A stretch of 64,000 bases of DNA from positions 372,001-436,000 of the forward strand of contig NZ_JABBPD010000004.1 of NCBI RefSeq assembly GCF_012927445.1. Direction: 5' to 3'. Position 1 is the stretch's first letter; every line of letters starts with the position of its first letter. Below, in pieces: positions 17,541 to 26,856 of this stretch. Under the pieces are notes generated by a model. The model was not told the origin of the DNA. It did no database searches and was given only the letters and a program-made list of their open reading frames with translations. The position numbers were made by a program, and so were the translations under genes. This stretch comes from Rhodoferax sp. (GTDB taxonomy: Bacteria; Pseudomonadota; Gammaproteobacteria; Burkholderiales; Burkholderiaceae_C).

Positions 17541-20138
17541 TTAAGCCGCGACGCTTGACTTGACCGTAGCGGCCGCGTCGGTATAGTCCTGCACCTTGTC
17601 AAAATTGAGGTACTGATAGATCTGGTCGCTAGAGGCCGTTAGCACGCCCATGTCAGCCATGTACTCGGCTTTCGTGGGGATGCGTCCCAGCTTGGAACAG
17701 ATGGCCGCCAGTTCGGCGCTACCCAGGAACACATTGCTGTTCTTGCCCAGACGATTCGGAAAGTTGCGGGTGCTGGTGGAGAACACGACGGCGCCCTCTT
17801 TCACTTGCGCCTGGTTGCCCATGCACAAGCTGCAACCCGGCATTTCCATGCGGGCACCGGCAGCGCCGAGCACACCGTAATGGCCTTCTTCGCTCAACTG
17901 TTTGGCATCCATCTTGGTCGGTGGTGCCATCCACAGCTTGACCGGGATATCGCGCTTGTTTTCCAACAGCTTGGACGCTGCGCGGAAATGGCCGATGTTG
18001 GTCATGCAGGAGCCGATGAACACTTCTTCGATCTTCGTGCCAGCGACGTCGCTCAATGTTTTCACATCGTCCGGATCGTTCGGGCAAGCGACGATCGGCT
18101 CATGAATGTCCGCCAGGTCGATCTCGATGACAGCCGCATAGTCCGCATCCGCATCACCCTTGAGCAATTGCGGATTAGCCAACCAAGCTTCCATCGCGGC
18201 AATACGACGGTTGATGGTGCGCACGTCGGAATAACCCTCAGCAATCATCCATTTCAGCATGGTGATGTTGCTGGTGATGTACTCAATGATCGGCTCTTTG
18301 TTCAGGTGCACGGTGCAACCACCGGCACTGCGCTCGGCCGACGCGTCGCTCAACTCAAACGCCTGTTCGACCTTGAGGTCAGGCAAGCCTTCAATTTCCA
18401 GAATGCGACCGGAGAAAATGTTTTTCTTGCCTTGCTTGGCCACGGTCAGCAAACCCGCCTTGATGGCGTAGAGCGGAATGGCGTTCACCAGATCGCGCAA
18501 GGTGATGCCCGACTGCAGCTTGCCTTTGAAACGCACCAGCACGCTCTCAGGCATGTCCAATGGCATGACGCCAGTCGCAGCGCCAAAGGCCACCAAGCCG
18601 GAGCCAGCCGGGAAGCTGATGCCGATGGGGAAACGGGTGTGGCTGTCGCCGCCGGTGCCGACGGTATCGGGCAGCAACATGCGGTTCAGCCAGCTGTGGA
18701 TGATGCCGTCACCCGGACGCAAGGGCACACCGCCGCGGGTGCTCATGAAGTCAGGCAACTCATGGTGCATCTTCACGTCCACCGGCTTGGGGTAAGCCGC
18801 GGTGTGGCAGAACGATTGCATCACCAAGTCGGCGCTGAAGCCCAGGCAGGCCAGGTCTTTCAGCTCGTCGCGTGTCATCGGGCCGGTGGTGTCTTGCGAA
18901 CCCACGCTGGTCATTTTGGGCTCGCAATACGTACCAGGACGAACGCCCTGGCCTTCTGGCAAACCGCAGGCGCGGCCGACCATTTTTTGCGCCAGCGTGA
19001 AACCTTTCTTGGTGTCCACCGGGTTTTGCGGCAGGCGGAACAAGGTACTGACCGGCAGGCCCAGTGCTTCACGCGCTTTGGCGGTCAGACCACGGCCAAT
19101 GATCAAGGGAATGCGGCCACCGGCGCGCACTTCGTCAAACAGCACGTCGCTCTTGACCTTGAATTCGGCAATCACTTTGCCGTCTTTCAATGCTTTACCG
19201 TCATAAGGACGCAGTTCCACCACGTCGCCCATGTTCATGGCGCTCACATCCAACTCGATCGGCAAAGCGCCCGAGTCTTCCATGGTGTTGTAAAAAATCG
19301 GGGCAATCTTGCTGCCGAGACAGACACCGCCAAAACGCTTGTTCGGCACAAAGGGAATGTCTTCGCCAGTGAACCACAACACCGAATTGGTGGCGGATTT
19401 GCGGGAAGAACCGGTCCCGACCACGTCACCAACGTAGGCGACCAGATGGCCCTTGGCTTTCAGTTCGTCAAAAAACTTGACCGGGCCGCGCTTGCCGTCT
19501 TCTTCCGGCACGATGCCAGGACGCGCGTTTTTGTGCATCGCCAGGGCGTGCATCGGAATGTCGGGGCGGCTGAAAGCGTCCGGGGCCGGCGACAGGTCGT
19601 CGGTGTTGATCTCGCCTTCGACTTTGAACACGGTGAGCGTGATCGAGGCTGGCACTTCAGGACGCGAAGTAAACCACTCGGCATCCGCCCAGCTTTGCAG
19701 CACCGCTTTGGCTTGGGCATTGCCCTTGTCGGCTTTTTCCTTGACGTCATGGAACTGGTCGAACATCAACAGGGTCTTCTTCAGACCATTCGCGGCCACC
19801 TGCGCCACGACGGTGTCATCGAGCAAGTCCACCAGCGGGCTGATGTTGTAGCCGCCGAGCATGGTGCCCAGCAGTTCCGTGGCTTTCTCACGCGAAATCA
19901 AGGCACATTTTTCGGTGCCGTGGGCCACGGCGGCCAGGTAGCTGGCCTTGACCTTGGCTGCATCGTCCACACCCGCCGGAACGCGGTGCGTAATCAGGTC
20001 CACCAAAGTGGCTTCTTCACCTTGGGGCGGATTTTTCAGCAGCTCAATCAGTTCGCCCGTTTGCTTGGCCGACAGGGGCAATGGGGGAATGCCGAGGGCG
20101 GCGCGTTCGGCAACGTGGGCACGATAAGTCTGCAACAT
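17541..20138 (-). CDS. acnB: Aconitate hydratase B (bifunctional aconitase / 2-methylisocitrate dehydratase)
   Basis: TCA-cycle enzyme that isomerises citrate to isocitrate with a [4Fe-4S] cluster; AcnB also handles 2-methylisocitrate. 865 aa, the normal AcnB length. The N-terminal HEAT-like domain starts [20 protein letters not shown]; the swivelling domain includes [16 protein letters not shown]; the cluster cysteines are in VFIGSCMTN and [13 protein letters not shown]. The antisense strand carries a very long open frame that is a by-product of codon bias. A dispersed repeat sits just upstream of the start. It is grouped with citE-like and mdh on the same strand. Confidence 0.98.
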   Translation of the reverse strand: MLQTYRAHVAERAALGIPPLPLSAKQTGELIELLKNPPQGEEATLVDLITHRVPAGVDDAAKVKASYLAAVAHGTEKCALISREKATELLGTMLGGYNISPLVDLLDDTVVAQVAANGLKKTLLMFDQFHDVKEKADKGNAQAKAVLQSWADAEWFTSRPEVPASITLTVFKVEGEINTDDLSPAPDAFSRPDIPMHALAMHKNARPGIVPEEDGKRGPVKFFDELKAKGHLVAYVGDVVGTGSSRKSATNSVLWFTGEDIPFVPNKRFGGVCLGSKIAPIFYNTMEDSGALPIELDVSAMNMGDVVELRPYDGKALKDGKVIAEFKVKSDVLFDEVRAGGRIPLIIGRGLTAKAREALGLPVSTLFRLPQNPVDTKKGFTLAQKMVGRACGLPEGQGVRPGTYCEPKMTSVGSQDTTGPMTRDELKDLACLGFSADLVMQSFCHTAAYPKPVDVKMHHELPDFMSTRGGVPLRPGDGIIHSWLNRMLLPDTVGTGGDSHTRFPIGISFPAGSGLVAFGAATGVMPLDMPESVLVRFKGKLQSGITLRDLVNAIPLYAIKAGLLTVAKQGKKNIFSGRILEIEGLPDLKVEQAFELSDASAERSAGGCTVHLNKEPIIEYITSNITMLKWMIAEGYSDVRTINRRIAAMEAWLANPQLLKGDADADYAAVIEIDLADIHEPIVACPNDPDDVKTLSDVAGTKIEEVFIGSCMTNIGHFRAASKLLENKRDIPVKLWMAPPTKMDAKQLSEEGHYGVLGAAGARMEMPGCSLCMGNQAQVKEGAVVFSTSTRNFPNRLGKNSNVFLGSAELAAICSKLGRIPTKAEYMADMGVLTASSDQIYQYLNFDKVQDYTDAAATVKSSVAA

Positions 20139-20165
20139 GAAAACTCCTTTTAAATCAATGAAACT

Positions 20166-20209
20166 GGCTCTAGCCCTTATCGGAAGGGCTTACTATGCTA
20201 TTTATTTTG
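20166..20209 (+). repeat. Dispersed palindromic repeat, copy 5 (upstream of acnB)
   Basis: GGCTCTAGCCCTTATCGG ... TATGCTATTTATTTTGCAGCA. It overlaps the final codons of the next minus-strand gene (stop at 20202). Confidence 0.6.
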
Positions 20210-20741
20210 CAGCAACCGACGTGGGCGCATCGAGTACGCTGGGGGATGGATTCTTGATCAGATAGGCGGCCATCGTGGCCTGATCTGGGCTCATGCATTC
20301 ATCGGCCAGCCGCTGGCCCAATTTATGGTTCATCAGCATGGACTTGTTGGCCAGTTGCAACCAGACCGTCCCGGCCTTGGGGTCTTCCAGCCGCACGGCA
20401 CCGGTGCTGGATTTAACCGGAAACATGTGGTATTTCTGATTCTTGGTCTGCACATCGAAGTAGCCCGGCGATTTGGCGTCTGCTGTCAAGGTCACAAAAG
20501 CGCCCAACTCACAAGGCAGTTTGCCCTGGTACACCTGCTGGGCAATCGCCAGTTCGACCGGGGTCAGGGCAACATCCGCCGCCATGATGCCGGTCGCCAT
20601 TTGATTGGCCGTGGTTTTGGCTTCCACGCGACTATGCGTTGCGCGCTTCACCTTTTTGACCACATGCTCAGACGTCTGTGCCGCCAAAAGCGCGACGGGC
20701 ACCATAAACAAAATGACAGATGCAAGAAGTTTTTTCATCAT
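20202..20741 (-). CDS. Periplasmic protein of unknown function
   Basis: A 179-aa protein with a clear signal peptide (MMKKLLASVILFMVPVALLA, cleavage near AAQ). The mature region contains ALTPVELAIAQQVYQGKLPC and YFDVQTKNQKYHMFPVKSST, with two cysteines (near KLPCELG and ADECMSP) that may pair. It resembles conserved Burkholderiales periplasmic proteins of unknown role. The ribosome site GAGGTTACAA is well placed for the ATG at 20741 or 20738. It lies between acnB and the CitE-like gene; the C-terminal residues TSVAAK lie within a dispersed repeat. Confidence 0.78.
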   Translation of the reverse strand: MMKKLLASVILFMVPVALLAAQTSEHVVKKVKRATHSRVEAKTTANQMATGIMAADVALTPVELAIAQQVYQGKLPCELGAFVTLTADAKSPGYFDVQTKNQKYHMFPVKSSTGAVRLEDPKAGTVWLQLANKSMLMNHKLGQRLADECMSPDQATMAAYLIKNPSPSVLDAPTSVAAK

Positions 20742-20773
20742 TTGTAACCTCAGTTAGTGGCATTAAGCCGAAA

Positions 20774-21820
20774 TTAAGTCGGGAAATAGGCCCGCGCTTC
20801 AGCGGGTAGACGACGTCCCGTCTGGTGCGCCCGCTCCAGCACTTGCCAGAAATAGCGGTAACTCGCACGGTCATGCAATTTACCCCCAAATGAGATGGGA
20901 GCCCAATCGGCCTGCACGGCGGCCATCATGATGTGCGTTGCCAGCTCAATTTCCTGCTCCGGGGGCGCAAAGGCCGCCAGTATGGGACGGATCTGACTTG
21001 GGTGAATACTCCACATGCGGGTGTAGCCCAAGGCACGGGCAGCCCGGGACGCCGCAGCCTGCACCGCCGCCAGGTCGTTGAATTCAGTCACCACACAATG
21101 GGCCGGGACTTTGCCATGCGCATGGCAAGCCGACGCGATTTCCAGTTTGGCTCGCACCACCAAAGGATGGGAAAACTGGTCCAGACCATCACCACCTGGG
21201 CCGGCATGGATGCTCATCGCGCTAGAGGGAATAGCCCCGCCGTGGGCAGAAACAAAATCCATCAAACCAAAACTGATGGACTGGACGCGCGGGTGCGCGG
21301 CAATCTCGAAAGCGCGGTGAACCGAGGCAGGAGATTCAATCAATACGTGCAGCGGCAAGACGCTTGCGCGGCCAGTTCGGGTCGCCACGTGGTCCACCAG
21401 TTGCGCCGCACGATCAACGTCCGCCACGGTTTCAATCTTGGGAATCATCAGGTGGCACAAGCTTGCCGCCGCACCACCCACAATAATGTTCACATCTTGC
21501 TCAAAGACAGGATGATCGACTGGATGCACGCGCACCGCAATGCGGGGTACGATACCAGACGCTATATTTTTAATAGCTTCTTGCGCATGATTGGCAAGGG
21601 TTACAACCATATTTGCATGGTCTTTTTCACCCCCAACCGGGGCGCCATCTTCACAGTCCAGCGTCACGTCAAAAACGCAGGCGCCGAACTCTTGGGACAT
21701 TTCAGCCTGCAAAGCCAGGCTCTTGCGCATCCGCGCCTCCACGCCGCAGTAATGGTCACACACCGGCAATGAAGCCGCGGTGGACTGTGCATCGAGGAGA
21801 ACGTCGCGCGGATGCCTCAC
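20774..21820 (-). CDS. HpcH/HpaI aldolase family, citrate lyase beta-subunit (CitE)-like
   Basis: A CoA-ester lyase-type TIM-barrel protein, 348 aa. It contains CVFDVTLDCEDGAPVGGEKD (metal-binding acidic residues), RIAVRVHPVDHP, LMIPKIETVADVD and HVLIESPASVHRAFEIAA, as in CitE-like malyl/citramalyl-CoA lyases. No citrate-lyase alpha or gamma subunit is nearby, so it is a stand-alone CitE-like enzyme whose substrate is not certain. The GTG at 21820 (26 bp past mdh) is the likely start. A dispersed repeat is translated in frame around residues 74-89 (NHAQEAIKNIASGIV). Its position next to mdh suggests a role in C4-acid metabolism. Confidence 0.82.
   Translation of the reverse strand: MRHPRDVLLDAQSTAASLPVCDHYCGVEARMRKSLALQAEMSQEFGACVFDVTLDCEDGAPVGGEKDHANMVVTLANHAQEAIKNIASGIVPRIAVRVHPVDHPVFEQDVNIIVGGAAASLCHLMIPKIETVADVDRAAQLVDHVATRTGRASVLPLHVLIESPASVHRAFEIAAHPRVQSISFGLMDFVSAHGGAIPSSAMSIHAGPGGDGLDQFSHPLVVRAKLEIASACHAHGKVPAHCVVTEFNDLAAVQAAASRAARALGYTRMWSIHPSQIRPILAAFAPPEQEIELATHIMMAAVQADWAPISFGGKLHDRASYRYFWQVLERAHQTGRRLPAEARAYFPT
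21553..21604 (-). repeat. Dispersed palindromic repeat, copy 6 (inside the citE-like gene)
   Basis: On the minus strand it reads TTGTAACCCTTGCCAATCAT, then GCGCAAGAAGCTATTAAAAA and TATAGCGTC: one of the best-preserved copies. It is translated without a frameshift. Confidence 0.85.
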
Positions 21821-21846
21821 AAGCCTGACTCGCTTTGGTCTGCTAA

Positions 21847-22833
21847 TTACAGCAGGTGGGCGACGCCAGCTTGCTCGTCTTGCAGCTCTTTCAGGGTCTT
21901 GTTGATGCATTCCTGGCTGAACGCGTCAATGGGCAGGTCTTGCACCACGGTGTATTCGCCACCTTCGCAGGTCACGGCAAAGCCGAACACGGTGTCTTTA
22001 GGAATGCCGTATTGGCCGTCCGATGGAATACCCATGGTGACCCACTTGCCGTTGGTGCCCAGGGCCCAATCGCGCATGTGATCAATAGCCGCGTTGGCAG
22101 CCGAAGCCGCCGACGACACGCCACGTGCAGCAATGATGGCCGCGCCGCGTTTGCCAACGGTAGGCAGGAACACGTTGGCGTTCCATTCCTGGTCGTTGAT
22201 CATGTCCTTGACGCTGGCACCGTTGATAGTCGCGAAGCGGTAGTCGGCGTACATCGTAGGTGAGTGGTTGCCCCACACGGTCATTTTTTCGATGTCGGCC
22301 ACGGCCTTGCCCGTCTTGTCAGCCAATTGGCTCAAAGCACGGTTGTGGTCCAGACGCAGCATGGCGGTGAAGTTCTTGCGTGGCAGATCAGGCGCGCTCT
22401 TCATGGCGATGTAGGCATTGGTATTGGCAGGGTTACCAACCACCAGCACCTTAACGTTGCGACTGGCGACAGCGTTCAAGGCCTTACCTTGAGCTGTGAA
22501 AATCTCTGCATTGACGGCGAGCAATTCAGCGCGCTCCATGCCAGGACCGCGAGGACGCGAACCGATCAGCAAGGCGTAGTCAACATCCTTGAATGCGGTC
22601 AAAGGATCGCTATGGGCTTCAATACCTACCAACAAGGGGAAGGCACAGTCTTGCAATTCCATGATCACGCCCTGCAGCGCTTGCTGGGGTTTCTCAAAGG
22701 GGACTTCGAGCAATTGCAGAATCACGGGTTGGTCTTTGCCCAGCATTTCGCCGGAGGCGATGCGGAACAGAATAGCGTAACCAATTTGACCAGCTGCACC
22801 GGTAACGGCGACGCGGACGGGCTTTTTGCTCAT
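21847..22833 (-). CDS. mdh: Malate dehydrogenase (NAD-dependent)
   Basis: Oxidises malate to oxaloacetate in the TCA cycle. 328 aa, the group found in many beta-proteobacteria (similar to cytosolic eukaryotic MDH). The NAD-binding motif is [15 protein letters not shown]; substrate arginines occur in [15 protein letters not shown] and LRLDHNRA; the catalytic histidine is in [15 protein letters not shown] 22833 follows a GGAG site. It diverges from the GntR regulator, so the shared 178-bp region, which carries the TCTTATATAAGA palindrome, probably serves both. Confidence 0.97.
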   Translation of the reverse strand: MSKKPVRVAVTGAAGQIGYAILFRIASGEMLGKDQPVILQLLEVPFEKPQQALQGVIMELQDCAFPLLVGIEAHSDPLTAFKDVDYALLIGSRPRGPGMERAELLAVNAEIFTAQGKALNAVASRNVKVLVVGNPANTNAYIAMKSAPDLPRKNFTAMLRLDHNRALSQLADKTGKAVADIEKMTVWGNHSPTMYADYRFATINGASVKDMINDQEWNANVFLPTVGKRGAAIIAARGVSSAASAANAAIDHMRDWALGTNGKWVTMGIPSDGQYGIPKDTVFGFAVTCEGGEYTVVQDLPIDAFSQECINKTLKELQDEQAGVAHLL

Positions 22834-22945
22834 GGTAAGAACTCCAGAAGTGTTGTGAAACGGGTGCTGGTGGCGACTCAAACGGCTTGCCTGAGCCCAC
22901 ATAATGCGGGACAAGTTTACTCTGGAAAACCTTGATCCGTCAACT

Positions 22946-22966
22946 TGTCTTATGTCTTATATAAGA
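22946..22966. promoter_or_regulatory. Candidate GntR operator between mdh and gntR
   Basis: tgtcttat (22946-22953) is repeated as gtcttat (22954-22960), and tcttat|ataaga (22955-22966) is a perfect 12-bp palindrome. Its size and symmetry fit a winged-helix dimer site, and the neighbouring gene encodes a GntR regulator. The binding is inferred. Confidence 0.6.
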
Positions 22967-23010
22967 TATGATTCGGCCAATTCCAAACACTTGTGCGGAA
23001 TCACTCATTC

Positions 23011-23814
23011 ATGTCCTCAATACCCACCCCTTCCGCCGGAAATCTCGTCCCAGGCAGCGACAGCGGCACCCTCGCCGGCGCGCAGGTGACACCAGCGTTC
23101 AGCCCCCTGTACCAGCAGATCAAGGGACTGATCCTGAACAGCCTGCGGCTGGGAGAATGGAAACCGGGCGAGGCGATTCCGAGCGAAATGGAGTTGGCCG
23201 CACGCTTTCGCGTCAGCCAGGGCACCGTACGCAAGGCCATTGATGAGCTGGCCGCTGAAAACCTGCTGGTGCGCCAGCAGGGCAAAGGCACTTTTGTGGC
23301 CACCCATGCCACAAAGCAGGTGCAGTTTCGCTTTTTGAAGCTCGTCCCCGACAGTGGCACCCCGGGCAGCGAAGGTCCGGCCCAGCGCGACATTATTGAG
23401 TGCCGCCGAACACGCGCCAGCGCGGATATTGCGCGGGCGCTGGCACTGCGCACGGGCGACACCGTGCTGCAAGTGCGCCGGGTCTTGAGTTTCGCCGGCT
23501 CGCCCACGATTCTGGAAGACATCTGGCTACCCGCCACCCCTTTCAAAGGCTTGACCGCAGAACGGCTGGCCAACTACCAAGGCCCCATGTATGCCTTGTT
23601 TGAAACTGAATTTAATGTCCGCATGGTCCGCGCTGAGGAAAAATTACGTGCCGAGCCTGCGGTGGAGGGGCGCGAACTGCTCCTAAAAGTCTCGCATGGA
23701 ACGCCCTTGTTAAGTGTGGAGCGAATTGCCTACACCTACAAGGATGTTCCGATGGAATTGCGCCGCGGCTACTACCGCACTGACACGCATCACTATCACA
23801 ACACCTTGGGCTAA
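23011..23814 (+). CDS. GntR-family transcriptional regulator (HutC type, UTRA domain)
   Basis: A 267-aa DNA-binding regulator. The N-terminal winged helix (about residues 32-100) includes PLYQQIKGLILNSLRLGEW, IPSEMELAARFRVSQGTVRK and the wing QQGKGTFVATH. The C-terminal UTRA ligand domain spans the rest, with DTVLQVRRVLSFAGSPTILE and VERIAYTYKDVPMELRRGYY. ATG 23011 is preferred over a GTG at 22993. It lies between divergent mdh and sdhCDAB, so it probably tunes TCA genes in response to a carboxylate or related ligand (inference). Confidence 0.92.
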   Translation: MSSIPTPSAGNLVPGSDSGTLAGAQVTPAFSPLYQQIKGLILNSLRLGEWKPGEAIPSEMELAARFRVSQGTVRKAIDELAAENLLVRQQGKGTFVATHATKQVQFRFLKLVPDSGTPGSEGPAQRDIIECRRTRASADIARALALRTGDTVLQVRRVLSFAGSPTILEDIWLPATPFKGLTAERLANYQGPMYALFETEFNVRMVRAEEKLRAEPAVEGRELLLKVSHGTPLLSVERIAYTYKDVPMELRRGYYRTDTHHYHNTLG

Positions 23815-23842
23815 CTTTTATGCTTTCCAAGCGAGACCCCGG

Positions 23843-23935
23843 ATGATAAAAAATCAACAACGCATGTCACCCGAGAAGTGGCAGCAGATCCACGCCAGGG
23901 CCGTCGAAATATTGACCCGTCTGGATAGTTTGTAA
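23843..23935 (+). CDS. Possible 30-aa small protein
   Basis: A short frame, beginning M-I-K-N-Q-Q-R-M-S and ending VEILTRLDSL, sits between gntR and sdhC. It has an amphipathic helical look but no clear ribosome site and no recognised family. It may simply be leader sequence. Confidence 0.2.
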   Translation: MIKNQQRMSPEKWQQIHARAVEILTRLDSL

Positions 23936-24070
23936 CCTTCATGTCAGGCAGTGGCATTTCATGCTCTTCCATACAGTAAATACGGAAATAAAACGTCACT
24001 TTCATGACCTAAATTGTCAGCCTTTACATCCTCAGCCCGAGATCGATGCTGCATTGCAATAGAATTTCAG

Positions 24071-24094
24071 GGTAACCAGTTTTTACTAGTTACC
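24071..24094. promoter_or_regulatory. Near-palindrome upstream of sdhC
   Basis: ggtaaccagt (24071-24080) and actagttacc (24085-24094) are inverted copies with one mismatch around tttt. A further gttac follows at about 24100. The element is 32 bp before sdhC; it may be an operator or a leader hairpin. Confidence 0.45.
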
Positions 24095-24125
24095 AAGCAG
24101 TTACTCAAAACATAGAAAGCCAAGT

Positions 24126-24572
24126 ATGTCCGAATCAGCGACCAGCTCCGCGAAAAAGCGTCCCGAGTTCCGCAACATCAACGCCTTCACAGACCTCCCC
24201 ACCTACCGCCTGCCCCTCGCAGGTTTAGTGTCGATCTTGCACCGCGTTAGCGGGGCCATCATGTTTATCTTGATGCCCTTCATCATCTGGATGTTTGACA
24301 ACTCGATTTCTTCTGAAATCTCATTTGCAAAATTCAAGTCGACCTTCAATCTGGGCATGTTGGGTCTTCCCGGCGTGCTTTGGAAGCTGGTCGCACTGGC
24401 GCTAATCTGGGCTTATTTGCACCACTTCATCGCGGGCATTCGCCACCTCTGGATGGACACTCATCACGATGCTGTCAGCAAAGAGTTTGGCAAATCATCC
24501 GCAGCCTTCACGCTGGCCGTGAGCATTGGCTTGACCATCGTGCTCGGCGCCAAGCTGTTTGGCCTCTATTAA
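24126..24572 (+). CDS. sdhC: Succinate dehydrogenase cytochrome b556 subunit
   Basis: A membrane anchor of complex II that binds heme b and ubiquinone. 148 aa with three hydrophobic helices. The signature RPEFRNINAFT then TYRLPLAGLVSILHRVSGA is the SdhC quinone/heme motif, and HHFIAGIRHLWMDTHH carries the heme-ligand histidine. It is the first gene of sdhCDAB-sdhE-gltA. Confidence 0.96.
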   Translation: MSESATSSAKKRPEFRNINAFTDLPTYRLPLAGLVSILHRVSGAIMFILMPFIIWMFDNSISSEISFAKFKSTFNLGMLGLPGVLWKLVALALIWAYLHHFIAGIRHLWMDTHHDAVSKEFGKSSAAFTLAVSIGLTIVLGAKLFGLY

Positions 24573-24588
24573 TTAAAAGGAACACACC

Positions 24589-24954
24589 ATGTCTGTTAAT
24601 TACGGCTCCAAGCGCATCGTTGTCGGCGCTCATTACGGTCTGCGTGACTGGCTGGCGCAACGCGTTACAGCGGCCCTGATGGCCCTCTTCACCTTGCTGG
24701 TTCTGGCGCAGGTCATTTTCAGCAAAGGTCCGATTGGCTACGACCAGTGGGCGGGCATCTTTTCCCCCCAATGGATGAAGGCGTTAACCTTCACCGTTAT
24801 CCTGGCCCTGTTGTTCCACGTGTGGCTCGGCATGCGCGACATCTGGATGGACTACATCAAGCCGGTCGGGCTGCGTCTGACCCTGCAGGTTTTCACCATT
24901 GTCTGGCTGGTCGCTTGCGCTGGCTGGGGCATTCAGATCCTTTGGCGCCTTTAA
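24589..24954 (+). CDS. sdhD: Succinate dehydrogenase membrane anchor subunit
   Basis: The second membrane anchor, 121 aa and three helices. It contains HYGLRDWLAQRVTAALMALF and LFHVWLGMRDIWMDYIKPVG, where histidine and aspartate/tyrosine side chains contact heme and quinone in the family. It starts 16 bp after sdhC with AAAGGAACACACC as ribosome site. Confidence 0.95.
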   Translation: MSVNYGSKRIVVGAHYGLRDWLAQRVTAALMALFTLLVLAQVIFSKGPIGYDQWAGIFSPQWMKALTFTVILALLFHVWLGMRDIWMDYIKPVGLRLTLQVFTIVWLVACAGWGIQILWRL

Positions 24955-25022
24955 GACGCTCCAAATAAAGCGTTTTCAAGCCACCTCTGGCCGCATCTGA
25001 CAACCAAGACTCAACCAAAATT

Positions 25023-26819
25023 ATGACCGCTACATCCAAACTCCCCAAGCGCAAATTTGACGTCGTTATCGTCGGGGCCGGTGGCTCCGGCATGCGTGCT
25101 TCGCTGCAACTGGCCCGCGCTGGCCTGAACGTGGCTGTGCTTTCCAAAGTATTCCCAACGCGCTCGCACACCGTGGCGGCACAGGGCGGCATTGGCGCCT
25201 CTTTGGGCAACATGGCCGAAGACAACTGGCACTATCATTTCTACGACACCGTCAAGGGTTCCGACTGGCTTGGTGACCAGGATGCGATTGAATATATGTG
25301 CCGTGAAGCGCCCAAGGTCGTGTACGACCTGGAGCACATGGGCATGCCATTTGACCGCAATCCTGACGGCACCATCTACCAACGTCCGTTTGGCGGCCAT
25401 ACCGCCAACTACGGCGAGAAGCCGGTGCAACGCGCCTGCGCGGCCGCTGACCGTACCGGCCACGCCATGCTGCACACGCTGTACCAGCAAAACGTCAAAG
25501 AAAAAACCAGTTTCTTTGTCGAGTGGCTGGCGATGGACCTGATCCGTGATGAAGCCGGCGACGTGGTGGGCGTGACGGCACTGGAAATGGAAACCGGTGA
25601 CGTGCATATTTTCGAAGCCAAAACCACCCTGCTCGCCACTGGCGGCGCCGGGCGTATTTTTGCGGCATCGACCAATGCCTTCATCAACACCGGCGACGGC
25701 TTGGGCATGGCCGCACGGGCCGGCATTCCCTTGGAAGACATGGAGTTCTGGCAGTTCCATCCGACTGGCGTGCATGGCGCCGGCGTGTTGCTGACCGAAG
25801 GCTGCCGCGGCGAAGGTGCCATTTTGCGAAACAGCAATGGCGAACGCTTCATGGAGCGCTATGCGCCCGCCTACAAAGACTTGTCCCCCCGTGACTATGT
25901 GTCGCGCTGCATGGACCAGGAAATCAAGGAAGGCCGCGGCTGCGGTCCCAACAAGGACTACATCAACCTCGACATGACCCACTTGGGTGCCGAGACCATC
26001 ATGAAGCGCCTGCCGTCGGTGTTCGAAATCGGCCATAACTTTGCCAACGTCGACATCACCAAAGAGCCGATTCCGGTCGTGCCCACCATCCATTACCAAA
26101 TGGGTGGCATTCCGACCAATATCCATGGCCAGGTCGTCACGCAAAACGCAGACAACAAGAGCGAAGTCGTCAACGGCCTGTACGCGGTGGGCGAATGCTC
26201 CTGCGTCAGCGTGCACGGGGCCAACCGCCTGGGCACCAATTCGCTGCTGGATCTGCTGGTGTTTGGCCGCGCCGCGGGCAACCACATTGTTGACTTCAAC
26301 AAGACCAATACCGCGCACAAACCGATGCCGGCGAATGCGGCCGACGCGACGCTGGCACGCATCGCACGCCTGGACAACGCCACCAGTGGCGAGTATGCGC
26401 AAGATGTGGCCGATGACATCCGCGCCACCATGCAACAGCATGCGGGCGTGTTCCGTACTCAAGCAGCCATGGACGAAGGCGTGATCAAAATCGCCGCCTT
26501 GCGCGAGCGCGTCAAATCCATCAACCTGAAAGACAAGTCCAAGATTTTCAACACAGCACGCATCGAGGCGCTGGAAGTTGAAAACCTGATTGAAGTGGCA
26601 CAGGCCACGATCGTGTCGGCTGCCGCCCGCCATGAAAGCCGTGGTGCGCATTCCGTCAATGACTATGGTGATACGGCCGAGAATCCCAATGGCCGCAACG
26701 ATACCGATTGGCACAAGCACACCCTGTGGTACAGCGAAGGCAGTCGCCTGGCCTACAAGCCAGTGCAGATGAAACCCCTGACGGTCGATTCCGTGCCCCT
26801 CACCGTGCGCAGCTTCTAA
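25023..26819 (+). CDS. sdhA: Succinate dehydrogenase flavoprotein subunit
   Basis: Oxidises succinate to fumarate with covalently bound FAD. 598 aa. The FAD-binding motif VIVGAGGSGMRASLQLARAG is at the N-terminus; the FAD-attachment histidine is in SHTVAAQGGIGASLGN; catalytic residues occur in HPTGVHGAGVLLTEGCRGEG and NRLGTNSLLDLLVFGRAAG. It starts 68 bp after sdhD and feeds electrons to SdhB. A long antisense frame here is a composition artefact. Confidence 0.98.
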   Translation: MTATSKLPKRKFDVVIVGAGGSGMRASLQLARAGLNVAVLSKVFPTRSHTVAAQGGIGASLGNMAEDNWHYHFYDTVKGSDWLGDQDAIEYMCREAPKVVYDLEHMGMPFDRNPDGTIYQRPFGGHTANYGEKPVQRACAAADRTGHAMLHTLYQQNVKEKTSFFVEWLAMDLIRDEAGDVVGVTALEMETGDVHIFEAKTTLLATGGAGRIFAASTNAFINTGDGLGMAARAGIPLEDMEFWQFHPTGVHGAGVLLTEGCRGEGAILRNSNGERFMERYAPAYKDLSPRDYVSRCMDQEIKEGRGCGPNKDYINLDMTHLGAETIMKRLPSVFEIGHNFANVDITKEPIPVVPTIHYQMGGIPTNIHGQVVTQNADNKSEVVNGLYAVGECSCVSVHGANRLGTNSLLDLLVFGRAAGNHIVDFNKTNTAHKPMPANAADATLARIARLDNATSGEYAQDVADDIRATMQQHAGVFRTQAAMDEGVIKIAALRERVKSINLKDKSKIFNTARIEALEVENLIEVAQATIVSAAARHESRGAHSVNDYGDTAENPNGRNDTDWHKHTLWYSEGSRLAYKPVQMKPLTVDSVPLTVRSF

Positions 26820-26856
26820 GTCAAAGTCAAGCTAACCAGATCAGCGAGAACACCCT

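Noticed and set aside
17805-20153. 782-codon open frame on the plus strand opposite acnB
   Set aside because: It is a shadow of a high-GC gene with strong third-position bias; the translation is rich in H/R/Q and has no domain, while the opposite strand encodes intact aconitase B.
25011-26720. 569-codon antisense frame opposite sdhA
   Set aside because: Same composition artefact; no ribosome site or recognisable motif, and sdhA is complete.
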